A stretch of DNA of 54,353 nucleotides from an uncultured Rikenellaceae bacterium (GTDB lineage: Bacteria; Bacteroidota; Bacteroidia; Bacteroidales; Rikenellaceae), in the NCBI GenBank assembly GCA_910588925.1, contig CAJURV010000005.1, positions 1 to 54,353 on the forward strand, written 5' to 3'. Within the stretch, counting starts at the first letter, position 1. Every line of letters begins with the position of its first letter. Below are positions 35,398 to 44,388 of this stretch, in pieces. The notes under the pieces were generated by a model, which saw nothing but the letters and a program-made list of their open reading frames with translations, ran no database searches and was not told where the DNA came from. The position numbers were made by a program, and so were the translations under genes.

Positions 35398-36975
35398 ATG
35401 ACAATCTTTACTATCGCCGACCTCGTCGACTGGTCGCGGGCACAATTCGCCCTCACCGCCATGTACCACTGGCTGTTCGTCCCGCTTACGCTGGGTCTGG
35501 GATTCATTTGCGCCTTCATGGAGACGATATACTATCGTCGCGGGCTCGACCCGGAATGGAAACGCATAACCCGTTTCTGGATGCGTCTTTTCGCCGTCAA
35601 CTTCGCCATAGGCATAGCCACCGGCCTTATCCTCGAGTTCGAGTTCGGCACCAACTGGTCCAACTACTCCTATTTCGTGGGAGACATATTCGGGGCGCCG
35701 CTGGCGATAGAGGGCATAGTGGCTTTCTTCATGGAGGCCACCTTCGTTGCCGTGATGTTCTTCGGATGGAGACGCGTATCGCCCCGCTTCCATTTGGCCT
35801 CTACATGGCTCACGGCCATAGGCGCCAACCTGTCGGCATTGTGGATACTGGTAGCCAACAGCTGGATGCAATATCCTGTGGGCATACAGTTCAACGTGGA
35901 AACGGCCCGTAGCGAAATGGTCGACTTCCTCGCAGTGGCGCTCTCTCCCGTGGCCGTCATCAAATTCCTGCACACTATAACATCGGGCTTCCTGTTGGCT
36001 TCGCTCTTCGTGATAGCGGTATCGGCCTGGTTCCTGCTCAAGGGCCGAAACGAGGAGTTCGCAAAGAGGAGCATGAAGATAGCCGCCGTATTCGGCCTCA
36101 TAAGCTCAGTGGCGGTGATATGGACCGGCGACACCTCAGGCGTACAGGCGGCAAAGTACCAACCCGCCAAACTCGCGGCAATGGAGGCCCTCTACGAAGG
36201 CGGAGAGGGGGTGCCTCTGACGGTGATAGGAAAGCTCAATGCCGACAAAAGGGCGGATAACGATCTTCCGGTGTTCGACTTCGAGGTCAAAGTAAACAAA
36301 ATGCTGTCGATGCTGGCATTCCACGACCTCGACGCATACGTACCTGGCTTCAAAGACCTCATAGACGGCAACGCCGAACACGGCATCATGCCTGTCAAAG
36401 AGAAGATGGCGCGCGGCAAGGAGGCTATCGCACAGATAGCACGCTACAGCAAGGCTCTGCGCGAGGGCGACCGGCAAACCGCCGACGAGGTGGTGGCCCT
36501 GTTCGACCTCGACACTCCTGAAGGCAAGGCGTTCTACGACGACTATTTCAGATACCTCGGATACGGGTATCTCACATCGGAGAGCGACATAATCCCTCCC
36601 GTAGGGCTGGTATTTTACAGCTTCCGCATAATGGTCGGGTTGGGCGTATGGTTCGTAATAGTATTCGCCGGCGTGCTCATACTGCTCAAGAAAGGCATGA
36701 TAAACCGCTGGCGTTGGGCTTTGTGGCTCATGTTGCTGTCGTTGCCCCTGCCCTACGTGGCGGGACAAGCCGGCTGGATAGTATCCGAAGTGGGACGCCA
36801 GCCATGGACTGTACAAGACATGTTGCCGGCCTCGGCATCGGTGTCCGAGCTCGCCCCCGCAGCCGTAAAGGCTACGTTCTTCATATTCGCGGTGCTCTTC
36901 ACGGTGTTGCTCATAGCCGAGATAAGCATAATGGCGCGCCAGATAAAGAACGGCCCCGAAGCCATAGAAGATTAG
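35398..36975 (+). CDS. cydA: Cytochrome bd ubiquinol/menaquinol oxidase subunit I
   Basis: Haem-carrying subunit of cytochrome bd, which oxidises quinol and reduces oxygen at high affinity in the inner membrane. The 525-residue protein begins LVDWSRAQFALTAMYHWLFV with the haem b595/d histidine region. It has FAVNFAIGIATGLILEFEFG, LTAIGANLSALWILVANSWM, the quinol-binding loop near 250-270 (TGDTSGVQAAKYQPAKLAAME), and GQAGWIVSEVGRQPWTVQDM near the end. It sits between the DUF4492 gene and cydB in the usual Bacteroidota order. The organism therefore probably respires or detoxifies low oxygen. Confidence 0.97.
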   Translation: MTIFTIADLVDWSRAQFALTAMYHWLFVPLTLGLGFICAFMETIYYRRGLDPEWKRITRFWMRLFAVNFAIGIATGLILEFEFGTNWSNYSYFVGDIFGAPLAIEGIVAFFMEATFVAVMFFGWRRVSPRFHLASTWLTAIGANLSALWILVANSWMQYPVGIQFNVETARSEMVDFLAVALSPVAVIKFLHTITSGFLLASLFVIAVSAWFLLKGRNEEFAKRSMKIAAVFGLISSVAVIWTGDTSGVQAAKYQPAKLAAMEALYEGGEGVPLTVIGKLNADKRADNDLPVFDFEVKVNKMLSMLAFHDLDAYVPGFKDLIDGNAEHGIMPVKEKMARGKEAIAQIARYSKALREGDRQTADEVVALFDLDTPEGKAFYDDYFRYLGYGYLTSESDIIPPVGLVFYSFRIMVGLGVWFVIVFAGVLILLKKGMINRWRWALWLMLLSLPLPYVAGQAGWIVSEVGRQPWTVQDMLPASASVSELAPAAVKATFFIFAVLFTVLLIAEISIMARQIKNGPEAIED

Positions 36976-37106
36976 GCAACGTTCAGCTAACCGGCATAGC
37001 CTCGGCGAACATTCCGTAACAGGGTGACATAAATTCGGATTCCGACAAGAGAGGGCTATAATCCGGAAAGCGATACAATCCGTATTAAAACATTAAACAC
37101 AAAAAG

Positions 37107-38255
37107 ATGGAGACATATCTAGCATATCAACACTACTGGTGGTTCATAATATCGCTCCTGTGCGGGATATTGGTATTTCTGCTTTTCGTACAGGGCGGAC
37201 AGACGTTGATAGGACGCCTGAGCGGCGGCGACAAAGACCGCAAAACATTGCTCATCAACGTACTCGGCCATAAATGGGAACTTACATTCACCACGTTGGT
37301 GACATTCGGCGGAGCATTCTTCGCTTCGTTCCCGCTCTTTTATTCCACCTCTTTCGGCGGGGCATTCTACGTATGGATGGCCATACTGTTTTTCTTCGTG
37401 ATACAGGCCGTGGCATACGAGTACCGCACCAAACCCGCCAACCTGCTTGGCGAACGCACCTACGAAACGTTCCTGCTTCTCAACGGTCTTTTCGGCACAA
37501 TACTTTTGGGCACGGCGGTAGGCACACTCTTCACAGGCGCCGAATTCACCGTCTTGCGCGACAACATAGCGCATATCGGCGGCTCCAACGTCATATCGCA
37601 GTGGCAGTCGCCGTGGCGCGGCTTAGAGGCGGTATGCGACTACCGCAATGTGGCTCTCGGGCTGGCGGTATTCTTTCTCTCGCGCACATTAGCCATACAC
37701 TATTTCTACGCCACCGTGGACGACGAAGCGATAATAGAGCGCACCAAACGTCCGCTCGCCATATCCACCGCCCTTTTCCTCGTATCTTTCCTTACGTTCT
37801 TCATAGGCGTAATGGCGGGCGGAGGCTACGAGACCAACCCCTTCACCGAGAGAATATGGTATGTGGAACACAAACATCTGCTAAACTTCATAGAGCTTCC
37901 TTGGTTGGCAGCCACACTCCTAGCAGGATTGGCGGCCGTGCTCACAGGGCTTTTCATGGGGCTCAAACGCAACCGAAAAGCGATATGGGCCAGCGGCATA
38001 GGCGTGGTAGTGACGGTCACCGCCCTTATGATGTGCGCCGGATTCAACAACACGGCCTACTACCCCTCTCTGTCCGACATGAACAGCTCGCTCACCATAA
38101 GCAACTCTTCGTCGAGCCTGTTCACGCTTCGTACAATGACCTACGTATCGTTCCTCGTGCCGGTGGTAGTGGCATATATATGGTACGTATGGCGTAACAT
38201 GACGCGCGGCAAAGAGAGTGTCGGAGAGATTAAGAAAGAGACCGACAAATATTGA
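37107..38255 (+). CDS. cydB: Cytochrome bd oxidase subunit II
   Basis: Second core subunit of cytochrome bd, 382 residues with about eight to nine membrane helices. The N-terminus YLAYQHYWWFIISLLCGILV and following FVQGGQTLIG are characteristic, as are FASFPLFYSTSFGGAFYVWM and YEYRTKPAN. It follows cydA by 131 bases on the same strand. No CydX-like small protein was recognised in the gap. Confidence 0.95.
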   Translation: METYLAYQHYWWFIISLLCGILVFLLFVQGGQTLIGRLSGGDKDRKTLLINVLGHKWELTFTTLVTFGGAFFASFPLFYSTSFGGAFYVWMAILFFFVIQAVAYEYRTKPANLLGERTYETFLLLNGLFGTILLGTAVGTLFTGAEFTVLRDNIAHIGGSNVISQWQSPWRGLEAVCDYRNVALGLAVFFLSRTLAIHYFYATVDDEAIIERTKRPLAISTALFLVSFLTFFIGVMAGGGYETNPFTERIWYVEHKHLLNFIELPWLAATLLAGLAAVLTGLFMGLKRNRKAIWASGIGVVVTVTALMMCAGFNNTAYYPSLSDMNSSLTISNSSSSLFTLRTMTYVSFLVPVVVAYIWYVWRNMTRGKESVGEIKKETDKY

Positions 38256-38382
38256 TGCCCCGGTGGCGCAACCGCCTGACAGACATACATCCCGACAAAT
38301 TTTACAGACCGGGGAGCAGATCGTAACCTGATGTCGTATTTTTCGCACATCCGATTCGAATAACCAACCAACCGATCAAAAA

Positions 38383-38781
38383 ATGAAACGACTCTTCAAG
38401 CTCATTTCCGTAACGCTGTCCGTAGCGTTCTTTTCAATTATGTCTCTGACATCCTGCAGCGACGACAACAACGCAGTTCAACAAGTGTACTACACTTTCG
38501 GATTCGAGCAACTAAGCGGAAGTAACGAGCTCTTTTCCGAGATGTATAAGATAGAAGACGCCTTCAAAAACGAATTCAACAAATCGTTCGGAGCGACCAA
38601 GACGCCTTTCGTGCTGGAAGGCACCGTAGAGGAGTGCGATGCCAAGGTAAAACAGGCTTGCGAACGTGCGACAAAATCACTCGAAGATGTCGTCTGGGCA
38701 AGTACTTTCACCTTTGCCGTAACCAATGCCAACACCGCGCAAACGATCTACACGGCAAGTTTCGGTAATAAGAATCAATAG
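38383..38781 (+). CDS. Small lipoprotein of unknown function
   Basis: A 132-residue predicted lipoprotein: signal peptide MKRLFKLISVTLSVAFFSIM followed by lipobox LTSC (cysteine near residue 25) and the acidic SDDNN stretch that often marks surface-exposed Bacteroidota lipoproteins. The mature part (FGFEQLSGSNELFSEMYKI, then ECDAKVKQACERATKSLE) looks mostly helical. No family was recognised. It lies 127 bases after cydB and ends with its own strong terminator; co-transcription with cydAB is possible but unproven. Confidence 0.8.
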   Translation: MKRLFKLISVTLSVAFFSIMSLTSCSDDNNAVQQVYYTFGFEQLSGSNELFSEMYKIEDAFKNEFNKSFGATKTPFVLEGTVEECDAKVKQACERATKSLEDVVWASTFTFAVTNANTAQTIYTASFGNKNQ

Positions 38782-38818
38782 ACTATCCGTCAACATTGCA
38801 GTGTAGGATAAACACACG

Positions 38819-38855
38819 AAAACGCCGATAACCTGAAAAGTTATCGGCGTTTTCG
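38819..38855 (+). terminator. Intrinsic terminator after the lipoprotein gene
   Basis: Perfect 14-bp stem AAAACGCCGATAAC / GTTATCGGCGTTTT with a seven-base loop, ending in T. It also faces queA and may end both transcripts. Confidence 0.88.
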
Positions 38856-38896
38856 TTTCGATACGTTCGTCAGGCTCCCATGCGAGCGCGAAACCT

Positions 38897-39946
38897 TTAC
38901 AGTATCAACATAGCGTCGCCGTAGGTACCGAAACGATACCCCTCTTTCATGGCGGTACGATACGTCTCCATCAACAGGTCGTATCCCGCGAAAGCCGACA
39001 CCATTATAAGCTGCGTAGACAACGGCATGTGGAAGTTAGTCACCATAGCGTCGGCTACGGAAAACTCGTACGGCGGCATTATGAACTTGTTCGTCCAGCC
39101 GGAGAAAGGTTTGATGCGTCCCTGCGTAGTGACAGAACTCTCTATCGTACGCATAACGGTAGTGCCTATGGCACATACACGCTTGCCCTTGTCTTTGGCT
39201 CCGTTAACCGTATCGGCGGCCAAATCGTCGATAACGATCTGCTCGGAATCCATCTTATGCTTGGTAAGATCCTCCACGTCGATGTTACGGAAATTACCCA
39301 ACCCCACGTGCAAGGTTATCTCCGCCGACCTTATACCCTTTATCTCCAAACGTTTGAGCAGATGTTTGCTGAAATGCAAACCTGCGGTGGGAGCGGCTAC
39401 TGCGCCCTCGTGTTTGGCATATACCGTCTGGTAACGCTCTGCGTCGCTCTCCTCCACCTTGGGACGTATCCATTTGGGCAGAGGGGTTTCACCGAGGCCG
39501 AAAAGAGCCTTCTTGAACTGGTCGTGGTCGCCGTCGAAAAGAAAACGGAGAGTACGTCCGCGCGAGGTGGTGTTATCTATGACCTCGGCTATCAACTGAT
39601 CGTCTTCGCCGAAATATAATTTATTGCCTATGCGTATCTTACGTGCCGGATCGACCAACACATCCCACAGACGTTGCTCGGCATTGAGCTCGCGCAACAG
39701 GAATATCTCTATCTCGGCACCGGTCTTCTCCTTATTGCCGTAAAGACGGGCCGGAAAAACTTTCGTATTATTATATACGAAAACATCGCCGTCTTTGAAA
39801 TATCCCGTTATGTCTTTGAATATCTTGTGTTCTATCTTGCCGCTCTTGCGGTCGAGGACCAGAAGCCTCGATTCATCCCTGTTATCCGCCGGATATTTGG
39901 CGATCATCTCCGGGGCCAGATCGTAATTGTACTGCGATAATTTCAT
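38897..39946 (-). CDS. queA: S-adenosylmethionine:tRNA ribosyltransferase-isomerase
   Basis: Transfers and isomerises the ribose of SAM to the 7-aminomethyl-7-deazaguanine of tRNA, giving epoxyqueuosine. The 349-residue protein starts with the typical MKLSQYNYDLAPEMIAKYPA and RDESRLLVLDR. It contains FVYNNTKVFPARLYGNKEKT, HEGAVAAPTAGLHFSKHLL (SAM binding) and LHVGLGNFRNIDVEDLTKH, and ends with FGTYGDAMLIL. It is a stand-alone gene converging with the lipoprotein gene. Other queuosine genes are not in the window. Confidence 0.97.
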   Translation of the reverse strand: MKLSQYNYDLAPEMIAKYPADNRDESRLLVLDRKSGKIEHKIFKDITGYFKDGDVFVYNNTKVFPARLYGNKEKTGAEIEIFLLRELNAEQRLWDVLVDPARKIRIGNKLYFGEDDQLIAEVIDNTTSRGRTLRFLFDGDHDQFKKALFGLGETPLPKWIRPKVEESDAERYQTVYAKHEGAVAAPTAGLHFSKHLLKRLEIKGIRSAEITLHVGLGNFRNIDVEDLTKHKMDSEQIVIDDLAADTVNGAKDKGKRVCAIGTTVMRTIESSVTTQGRIKPFSGWTNKFIMPPYEFSVADAMVTNFHMPLSTQLIMVSAFAGYDLLMETYRTAMKEGYRFGTYGDAMLIL

Positions 39947-40166
39947 GGGTCGATTTACAATATGCCGAACTACGTTTCATCATGTTCGGGCAGACACTAT
40001 ATTGTTTTATACGAAATATTGTAATTTTTGTTTCACTTATCTGACGAAAAATTCAAAATATTACATCGCTACATAAAACAAAGCGCATATAGCCCCCGCG
40101 AAAACAGACAAAGAGCCATGCATAAAAACTATCCATCGTTAGCCGCGCACACCGCGCAAACTCCGT

Positions 40167-41948
40167 CTATATAATCCCCGCGACCGCCTCCGCGATATCG
40201 ACCACCCTCATTTTAGCCGACCGCGAAAGACTCTTCTTGCACATGGGACACGATGTCACCAGAAAATCCGCCCCAGTCGCTTCGAACTTCGCGCACACAC
40301 CCGAAGCTATCATGTCGCGTTGCGCTAAGTCGAGCCCCAGATGGGCGAGAGAACCGCCGCAACATAACGCTTCGTCGCGATTGTCCGCGACCTCTTCCAG
40401 ACGGCCTATAGTGCCGAGCACAGCCCGCGGCTCCTCGTAAATGCCCAGACCGCGACCCAACTCGCACGGATCGTGATAGGCGAAGCTCGCACCGCCCCTC
40501 TCTGCCGTCAGCAACCCCTGACTCATAAGCTCGGCTATGAACTGGCTATGGTGCAAGAGTCTTATACCGTCGAGGTGGTAATCTTCACGGAAAGTACGCA
40601 GACATATAGGACACGAAGTCACCAACGTATCAATACCCGACTCTACGAAAAGCTCCTCGTTGCGTTCCCGCATACGGTCGGCGGCGTCTAAGTTGCCGGC
40701 CATGCGTTGGGGGCGTCCGCAACATATCCCCTCCGTCTCGTCCACGAACCATATGTCAATGCCGCTCCTATCCGCTATAGAACGCATGGACGCGGCCACC
40801 GCCGGTGTCAGACGACCCATGCACCCCGAGAAGAAGCCCGTTTTAGAGGTAGCCAACGGTACATGCACCGTATCGAGATAACCGTAATCGAAAGAGGAGC
40901 TATCCTTGCGCCTGTCGTACCGCACAGACGTGCGGATCACATCCAGCTCTATGCCTACGGGACAGACGCTCTGGCAACGTCCGCACATCAGGCAACTGTC
41001 CGCCTTGGCGAGCGCGGCCCCTTTACTGCGTTCGTCGCGAAGAAGATACACCGACTGGGTATCGACGGAGATGCCCGTTGCGGAGAGCTGGCAAGGATCA
41101 ATGCAGATACCGCAACGCGAACATGCGGCCCGTTGCAGCTTGGTGAAGGTGGTGGCGCGCACCGATGCCCTCACCTTGAAACTACGAAGAAATATGAGCG
41201 GAATCTCCGCGAATATGTGCAGGTATCGCGATATGGGCACGCTGACGAAAAAGAGACCCAACGACACCGAATAACACCACCACAGAACCTCGTTGACATA
41301 GGGCAGGGAGCGTGACGGCAACATAAACGCCCAAAGCTCGCCGAGCGACCCTGTCAGAAACGAACCGCTGTCGTATATGGCAGAATTGAAGCTCTCGGCC
41401 AGCAACCTGAGCGGAAATATGCACCATAGGGCCGACAGAGCCAGCTTGTCGCCGAGAGTGTGGTCGGTGGTGCGTTTCATGCCGTAGACCGACGGACGGA
41501 ACCTCTTGACCACAGCGGCGACCAACCCCGAGAGCACGAACAGCAACAGTGCGTCCATTATGAACCCGAAGGCACCCACATGCGCAAAGGGAAAATATTT
41601 GCGGAAGAAGACATCCACATATATGGGCACAACCGGGGTATCGAGATATAGAATAGCCTCCAGCTTTCCGAACGCTATGAGCAGAAACCATCCGAAAGCC
41701 AGCGACGTGTGCATATACCACAGTCTGCCGTTGACACGCCCTATCTTAAGGTGCAACAGGCACTCCCTGAAAGCCTCCCACAAGGCGCCGACGGTAGCTA
41801 CGGAGAATATACCCGACCTCATCAACCGCCTGTCGCTCTGCGGCAACGCCGATATCCACGATATGAACTTCGTCCACATTACGGAGAAGAGCACCACCAC
41901 TCCTATTATGAACGGTATTATGAAAGGCTCGAAATAGAGGTTTACCAT
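40167..41948 (-). CDS. Membrane HdrE/HdrD-like fusion: quinone-facing cytochrome-type domain plus Fe-S and CCG domains
   Basis: A 593-residue protein with about six membrane helices in the first 260 residues (NarI/HdrE/DsrM-like, including WYMHTSLAFGWFLLIAFGKLE). Then come two [4Fe-4S] motifs (CSRCGICIDPC; CLMCGRCQSVCPVG) and two canonical CCG domains (FFSGCMGR, GICCGRPQ, SCPICLRTF; then DPCELGRG, ALCCGGSLAHLG, SCPMCKKSL), as in HdrD, DsrK and HmeD. The fusion would pass electrons between membrane quinone and a catalytic CCG site that could act on a disulfide or similar substrate. It is last in a five-gene operon with HdrA-, HdrB- and HdrC-like proteins. The substrate is unknown; a coenzyme M/B disulfide is not expected in this lineage. 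Confidence 0.85.
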   Translation of the reverse strand: MVNLYFEPFIIPFIIGVVVLFSVMWTKFISWISALPQSDRRLMRSGIFSVATVGALWEAFRECLLHLKIGRVNGRLWYMHTSLAFGWFLLIAFGKLEAILYLDTPVVPIYVDVFFRKYFPFAHVGAFGFIMDALLLFVLSGLVAAVVKRFRPSVYGMKRTTDHTLGDKLALSALWCIFPLRLLAESFNSAIYDSGSFLTGSLGELWAFMLPSRSLPYVNEVLWWCYSVSLGLFFVSVPISRYLHIFAEIPLIFLRSFKVRASVRATTFTKLQRAACSRCGICIDPCQLSATGISVDTQSVYLLRDERSKGAALAKADSCLMCGRCQSVCPVGIELDVIRTSVRYDRRKDSSSFDYGYLDTVHVPLATSKTGFFSGCMGRLTPAVAASMRSIADRSGIDIWFVDETEGICCGRPQRMAGNLDAADRMRERNEELFVESGIDTLVTSCPICLRTFREDYHLDGIRLLHHSQFIAELMSQGLLTAERGGASFAYHDPCELGRGLGIYEEPRAVLGTIGRLEEVADNRDEALCCGGSLAHLGLDLAQRDMIASGVCAKFEATGADFLVTSCPMCKKSLSRSAKMRVVDIAEAVAGII

Positions 41949-41959
41949 GACACCGACTA

Positions 41960-42289
41960 TTAATCACGCGGCAAAAGCTCCATGAGCGCCGCTATTACAC
42001 CCCGTGTATTCACACCCCGGGGACATTGCAACATGCACTTGCCGCACAGCATGCAGGCGGAAAGACGACCTCTCAGGCCCACGACCTCGCCGCGTCTGAC
42101 AGAAAGATGCAACCTGCGAAAGTTATACTCCGTAAAAGCGCCGGCCGTACAGGTGGCGGTACACCCCCCGCAACCTATGCAGAGCGACCACGACGGCACA
42201 CGCGCCATAACCTCGTCGGCTATGGAGGTGTCGGCCGAATCGAGGTCTATGGCCCTACCGGCATTTATCGTAAAACCGAATTTCTTCAT
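41960..42289 (-). CDS. Dicluster [4Fe-4S] ferredoxin, HdrC-like
   Basis: A 109-residue protein with two [4Fe-4S] motifs, CIGCGGCTATC and CMLCGKCMLQCPRG, in the spacing of HdrC/QmoC N-terminal domains. It probably carries electrons between the HdrA-like flavoprotein and the membrane fusion protein. The ATG at 42289 overlaps the hdrA-like stop by one base (TGATG); an in-frame GTG one codon earlier is an alternative. The membrane fusion gene follows after 11 bases, so the coupling is tight. Confidence 0.85.
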   Translation of the reverse strand: MKKFGFTINAGRAIDLDSADTSIADEVMARVPSWSLCIGCGGCTATCTAGAFTEYNFRRLHLSVRRGEVVGLRGRLSACMLCGKCMLQCPRGVNTRGVIAALMELLPRD

Positions 42290-43317
42290 CACGCCAGCCC
42301 CTTGACATATTCAGCCGCTTTAACGGCCGCAGCCACAGCTTCGTTCATACTCTCGCCCACATTCTTGGGCCCCGTGGCCGTACCGGCAACGAATACGTTG
42401 CGCCGCGAAGTGACGGTGGCTCCGTCGAAACAATCCGCCCCTTTGAAAAAACCGTCCTGCGAGGTGGCTATACCCAGCTCGGAGGCGAACTTGGCATTGG
42501 AGGCGGGAGCCTGTTTGCCTACCAACAGCACCGTCATATCGACGGTAAGCCTTAGCGGACGCCCCGCCAACGTATCTTCGGCCTTGACGAGCACACGCGA
42601 ATCTATAGTACCGCTACACTCGGATATGCGTCCGCGTATGAAATTTATGCGGTATCTCTCTTGCGCCTCCCTGTAAAGCTCCTCATAACCGGAACCGAAC
42701 ATCCTCATATCCATATAGAAGTTATATACCGTACAATCCGGATAGAGCTGCCTTATCTCCATGGCCTGCTTTACGCCGGTTATACAGCACACGCGCGAAC
42801 AATGCCCGCATCCGGCCTGACGGTCGCGCGAACCCACGCAATGCAATATGGCTACCGAGCGCGGCTCGGAACCGTCGGCACGGACCACGGCCCCGGCCTT
42901 GAACATCTCCTCGAGGTCTACCGATGTTATCACGTTGGGATATATGCCATAGCCGTACTCCTCCTTGAGCGAGGCATCGAAAAGGTCGAAACCAGTGGCT
43001 ATTATCACCGCTTCGGCCTCGTAACTGCTTCCGTCCGTGAGCATCACCTCCACACGGCTATCGTCGCCGGAGATCTCCGACACCTCGCCGCAAAGCACTG
43101 TCCTTATGCCCGTCTCGGATATAGCCTCCACGAGCGGGGCCGTGACCTCACAGGCACGTGTAGCCGAAGGGAAAAGCCTGTCCCACCGGCACAGCTTACC
43201 GCCCAAAGTTATGTCACGCTCTATGAGCATGGGGGTCACACCTTGGTTTTTCAAGGCGATGGCCGCCTGCATGCCTGCCACTCCGCCACCTATGACTATT
43301 ACGCGTTTTGCCGCCAT
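42289..43317 (-). CDS. HdrA/QmoA-like FAD-dependent electron-transfer subunit
   Basis: A 342-residue flavoprotein similar to the core of heterodisulfide reductase subunit A. The FAD loop VIVIGGGVAGMQAAIALK is at the start. GGKLCRWDRLFP, the HdrA cysteine motif CVGSRDRQAGCGHCSRVCC and the closing FVAGTATGPKNVGESMNEA are typical. It lacks the extra ferredoxin and thioredoxin-reductase-like domains of methanogen HdrA and is closer in size to QmoA. In such complexes this subunit is the electron hub and sometimes bifurcates electrons; whether it does so here is not visible. The ATG at 43317 (MAAKRVIV) is preferred to an upstream start. Confidence 0.88.
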   Translation of the reverse strand: MAAKRVIVIGGGVAGMQAAIALKNQGVTPMLIERDITLGGKLCRWDRLFPSATRACEVTAPLVEAISETGIRTVLCGEVSEISGDDSRVEVMLTDGSSYEAEAVIIATGFDLFDASLKEEYGYGIYPNVITSVDLEEMFKAGAVVRADGSEPRSVAILHCVGSRDRQAGCGHCSRVCCITGVKQAMEIRQLYPDCTVYNFYMDMRMFGSGYEELYREAQERYRINFIRGRISECSGTIDSRVLVKAEDTLAGRPLRLTVDMTVLLVGKQAPASNAKFASELGIATSQDGFFKGADCFDGATVTSRRNVFVAGTATGPKNVGESMNEAVAAAVKAAEYVKGLA

Positions 43318-43328
43318 AATACAATTTA

Positions 43329-44375
43329 TTATAACCCGCAATGGGCGGGATGCGATATATACTTACCGTTGTTACCCAAAAACTTGTGCGATTCGTCGTA
43401 CTCTATCTCCAGCTTATTCAAAAGCGGCTCCACCGACACCTGATGCATCTGCATCCCCAGATCCCACGGGTCGTAACCTAAAACCAGCCCGGCCATCTCC
43501 TCGTAACTCAATACCGGTATGCCATGGCCGTCAGCGCCGTAGGTAGTGCCCTCCAACTCGGCAATGGCGTATTGCCACTTGTCGAGGAACATGGTGCAAC
43601 CGGGACAGTTGGCCACGATGAAATCCGGCTTATAGGGAGCCATCGACTCGAGCTTCTGACGCGAGTTAGCCACCGACACGCCCCTGTTGGCCCGCACAAG
43701 ATAGTTACGGAAGCCGAAACCGCAACAGTGGCGGCGTTCGGGATAGTCGACGGTCTCGCCTCCCCAGCTCTCGACCATGCCCGCGAGCACGTAAGGAAAC
43801 TCGGAGCCTCCGATGCCAGCCGTAGGGAATATCTTGGCATAGTGGCAACCTATGTGGTCCACCACCTTCAGAGGGCGTCCGCTCACCGGATCTACGAGCC
43901 TCACCTTGGCTTTCCCGGCTATGCGTTCCCGAAAATGAAATATGAGATCGGAGCTGTGTACCACGCACTTGGGCTTGACGAAATCCCTACCCGTAGCAGC
44001 CTTGAGATCGGCACGCGCCTGCTCTTCCAACTCGGGATGATGCTCCCACATGGTCAGTATCTCGGTATAGAGACCGAAAGATGTGATGCACGACGACACC
44101 ATATTCTCGTACCCGGCTTCGGTCATAAGCGCGAACTGACGGGCCACCACCGTCATAATGGTCTCAAGGGGGACTATGTCGGAGTGGTACCCTATGCCGG
44201 TGCAACTGGTGTGCTTGGCATCGTCGAACACGTCCACCCCCAGATCGTCACGCAATATCTTGAGGAACACAGCCTCCGAACCGGGGAAGAAATTCTGACG
44301 TATGCAACTGCGGGCATAGTAGAAACGGTCGTCCGGTATGGTCTTCTGGTACCGGTCCCATGTGTATCTTTTCAT
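43329..44375 (-). CDS. HdrB-like CCG-domain subunit
   Basis: A 348-residue cytosolic protein with two cysteine-rich CCG-type regions. The C-terminal one is canonical (DHIGCHYAK, RHCCGFGFRNYL, NCPGCTMFLDKW). The N-terminal one is degenerate (SCIRQNFFPG, HTSCTGIGYHSD, SSCITSFGLY), with a single cysteine where CCG is usual. In HdrB these motifs bind unusual [4Fe-4S] clusters that cleave heterodisulfides. It lies between the HdrC- and HdrA-like genes with gaps of 13 and 11 bases. The asymmetry suggests one active cluster or a changed substrate. Confidence 0.85.
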   Translation of the reverse strand: MKRYTWDRYQKTIPDDRFYYARSCIRQNFFPGSEAVFLKILRDDLGVDVFDDAKHTSCTGIGYHSDIVPLETIMTVVARQFALMTEAGYENMVSSCITSFGLYTEILTMWEHHPELEEQARADLKAATGRDFVKPKCVVHSSDLIFHFRERIAGKAKVRLVDPVSGRPLKVVDHIGCHYAKIFPTAGIGGSEFPYVLAGMVESWGGETVDYPERRHCCGFGFRNYLVRANRGVSVANSRQKLESMAPYKPDFIVANCPGCTMFLDKWQYAIAELEGTTYGADGHGIPVLSYEEMAGLVLGYDPWDLGMQMHQVSVEPLLNKLEIEYDESHKFLGNNGKYISHPAHCGL

Positions 44376-44388
44376 CTTGCAATCGTTT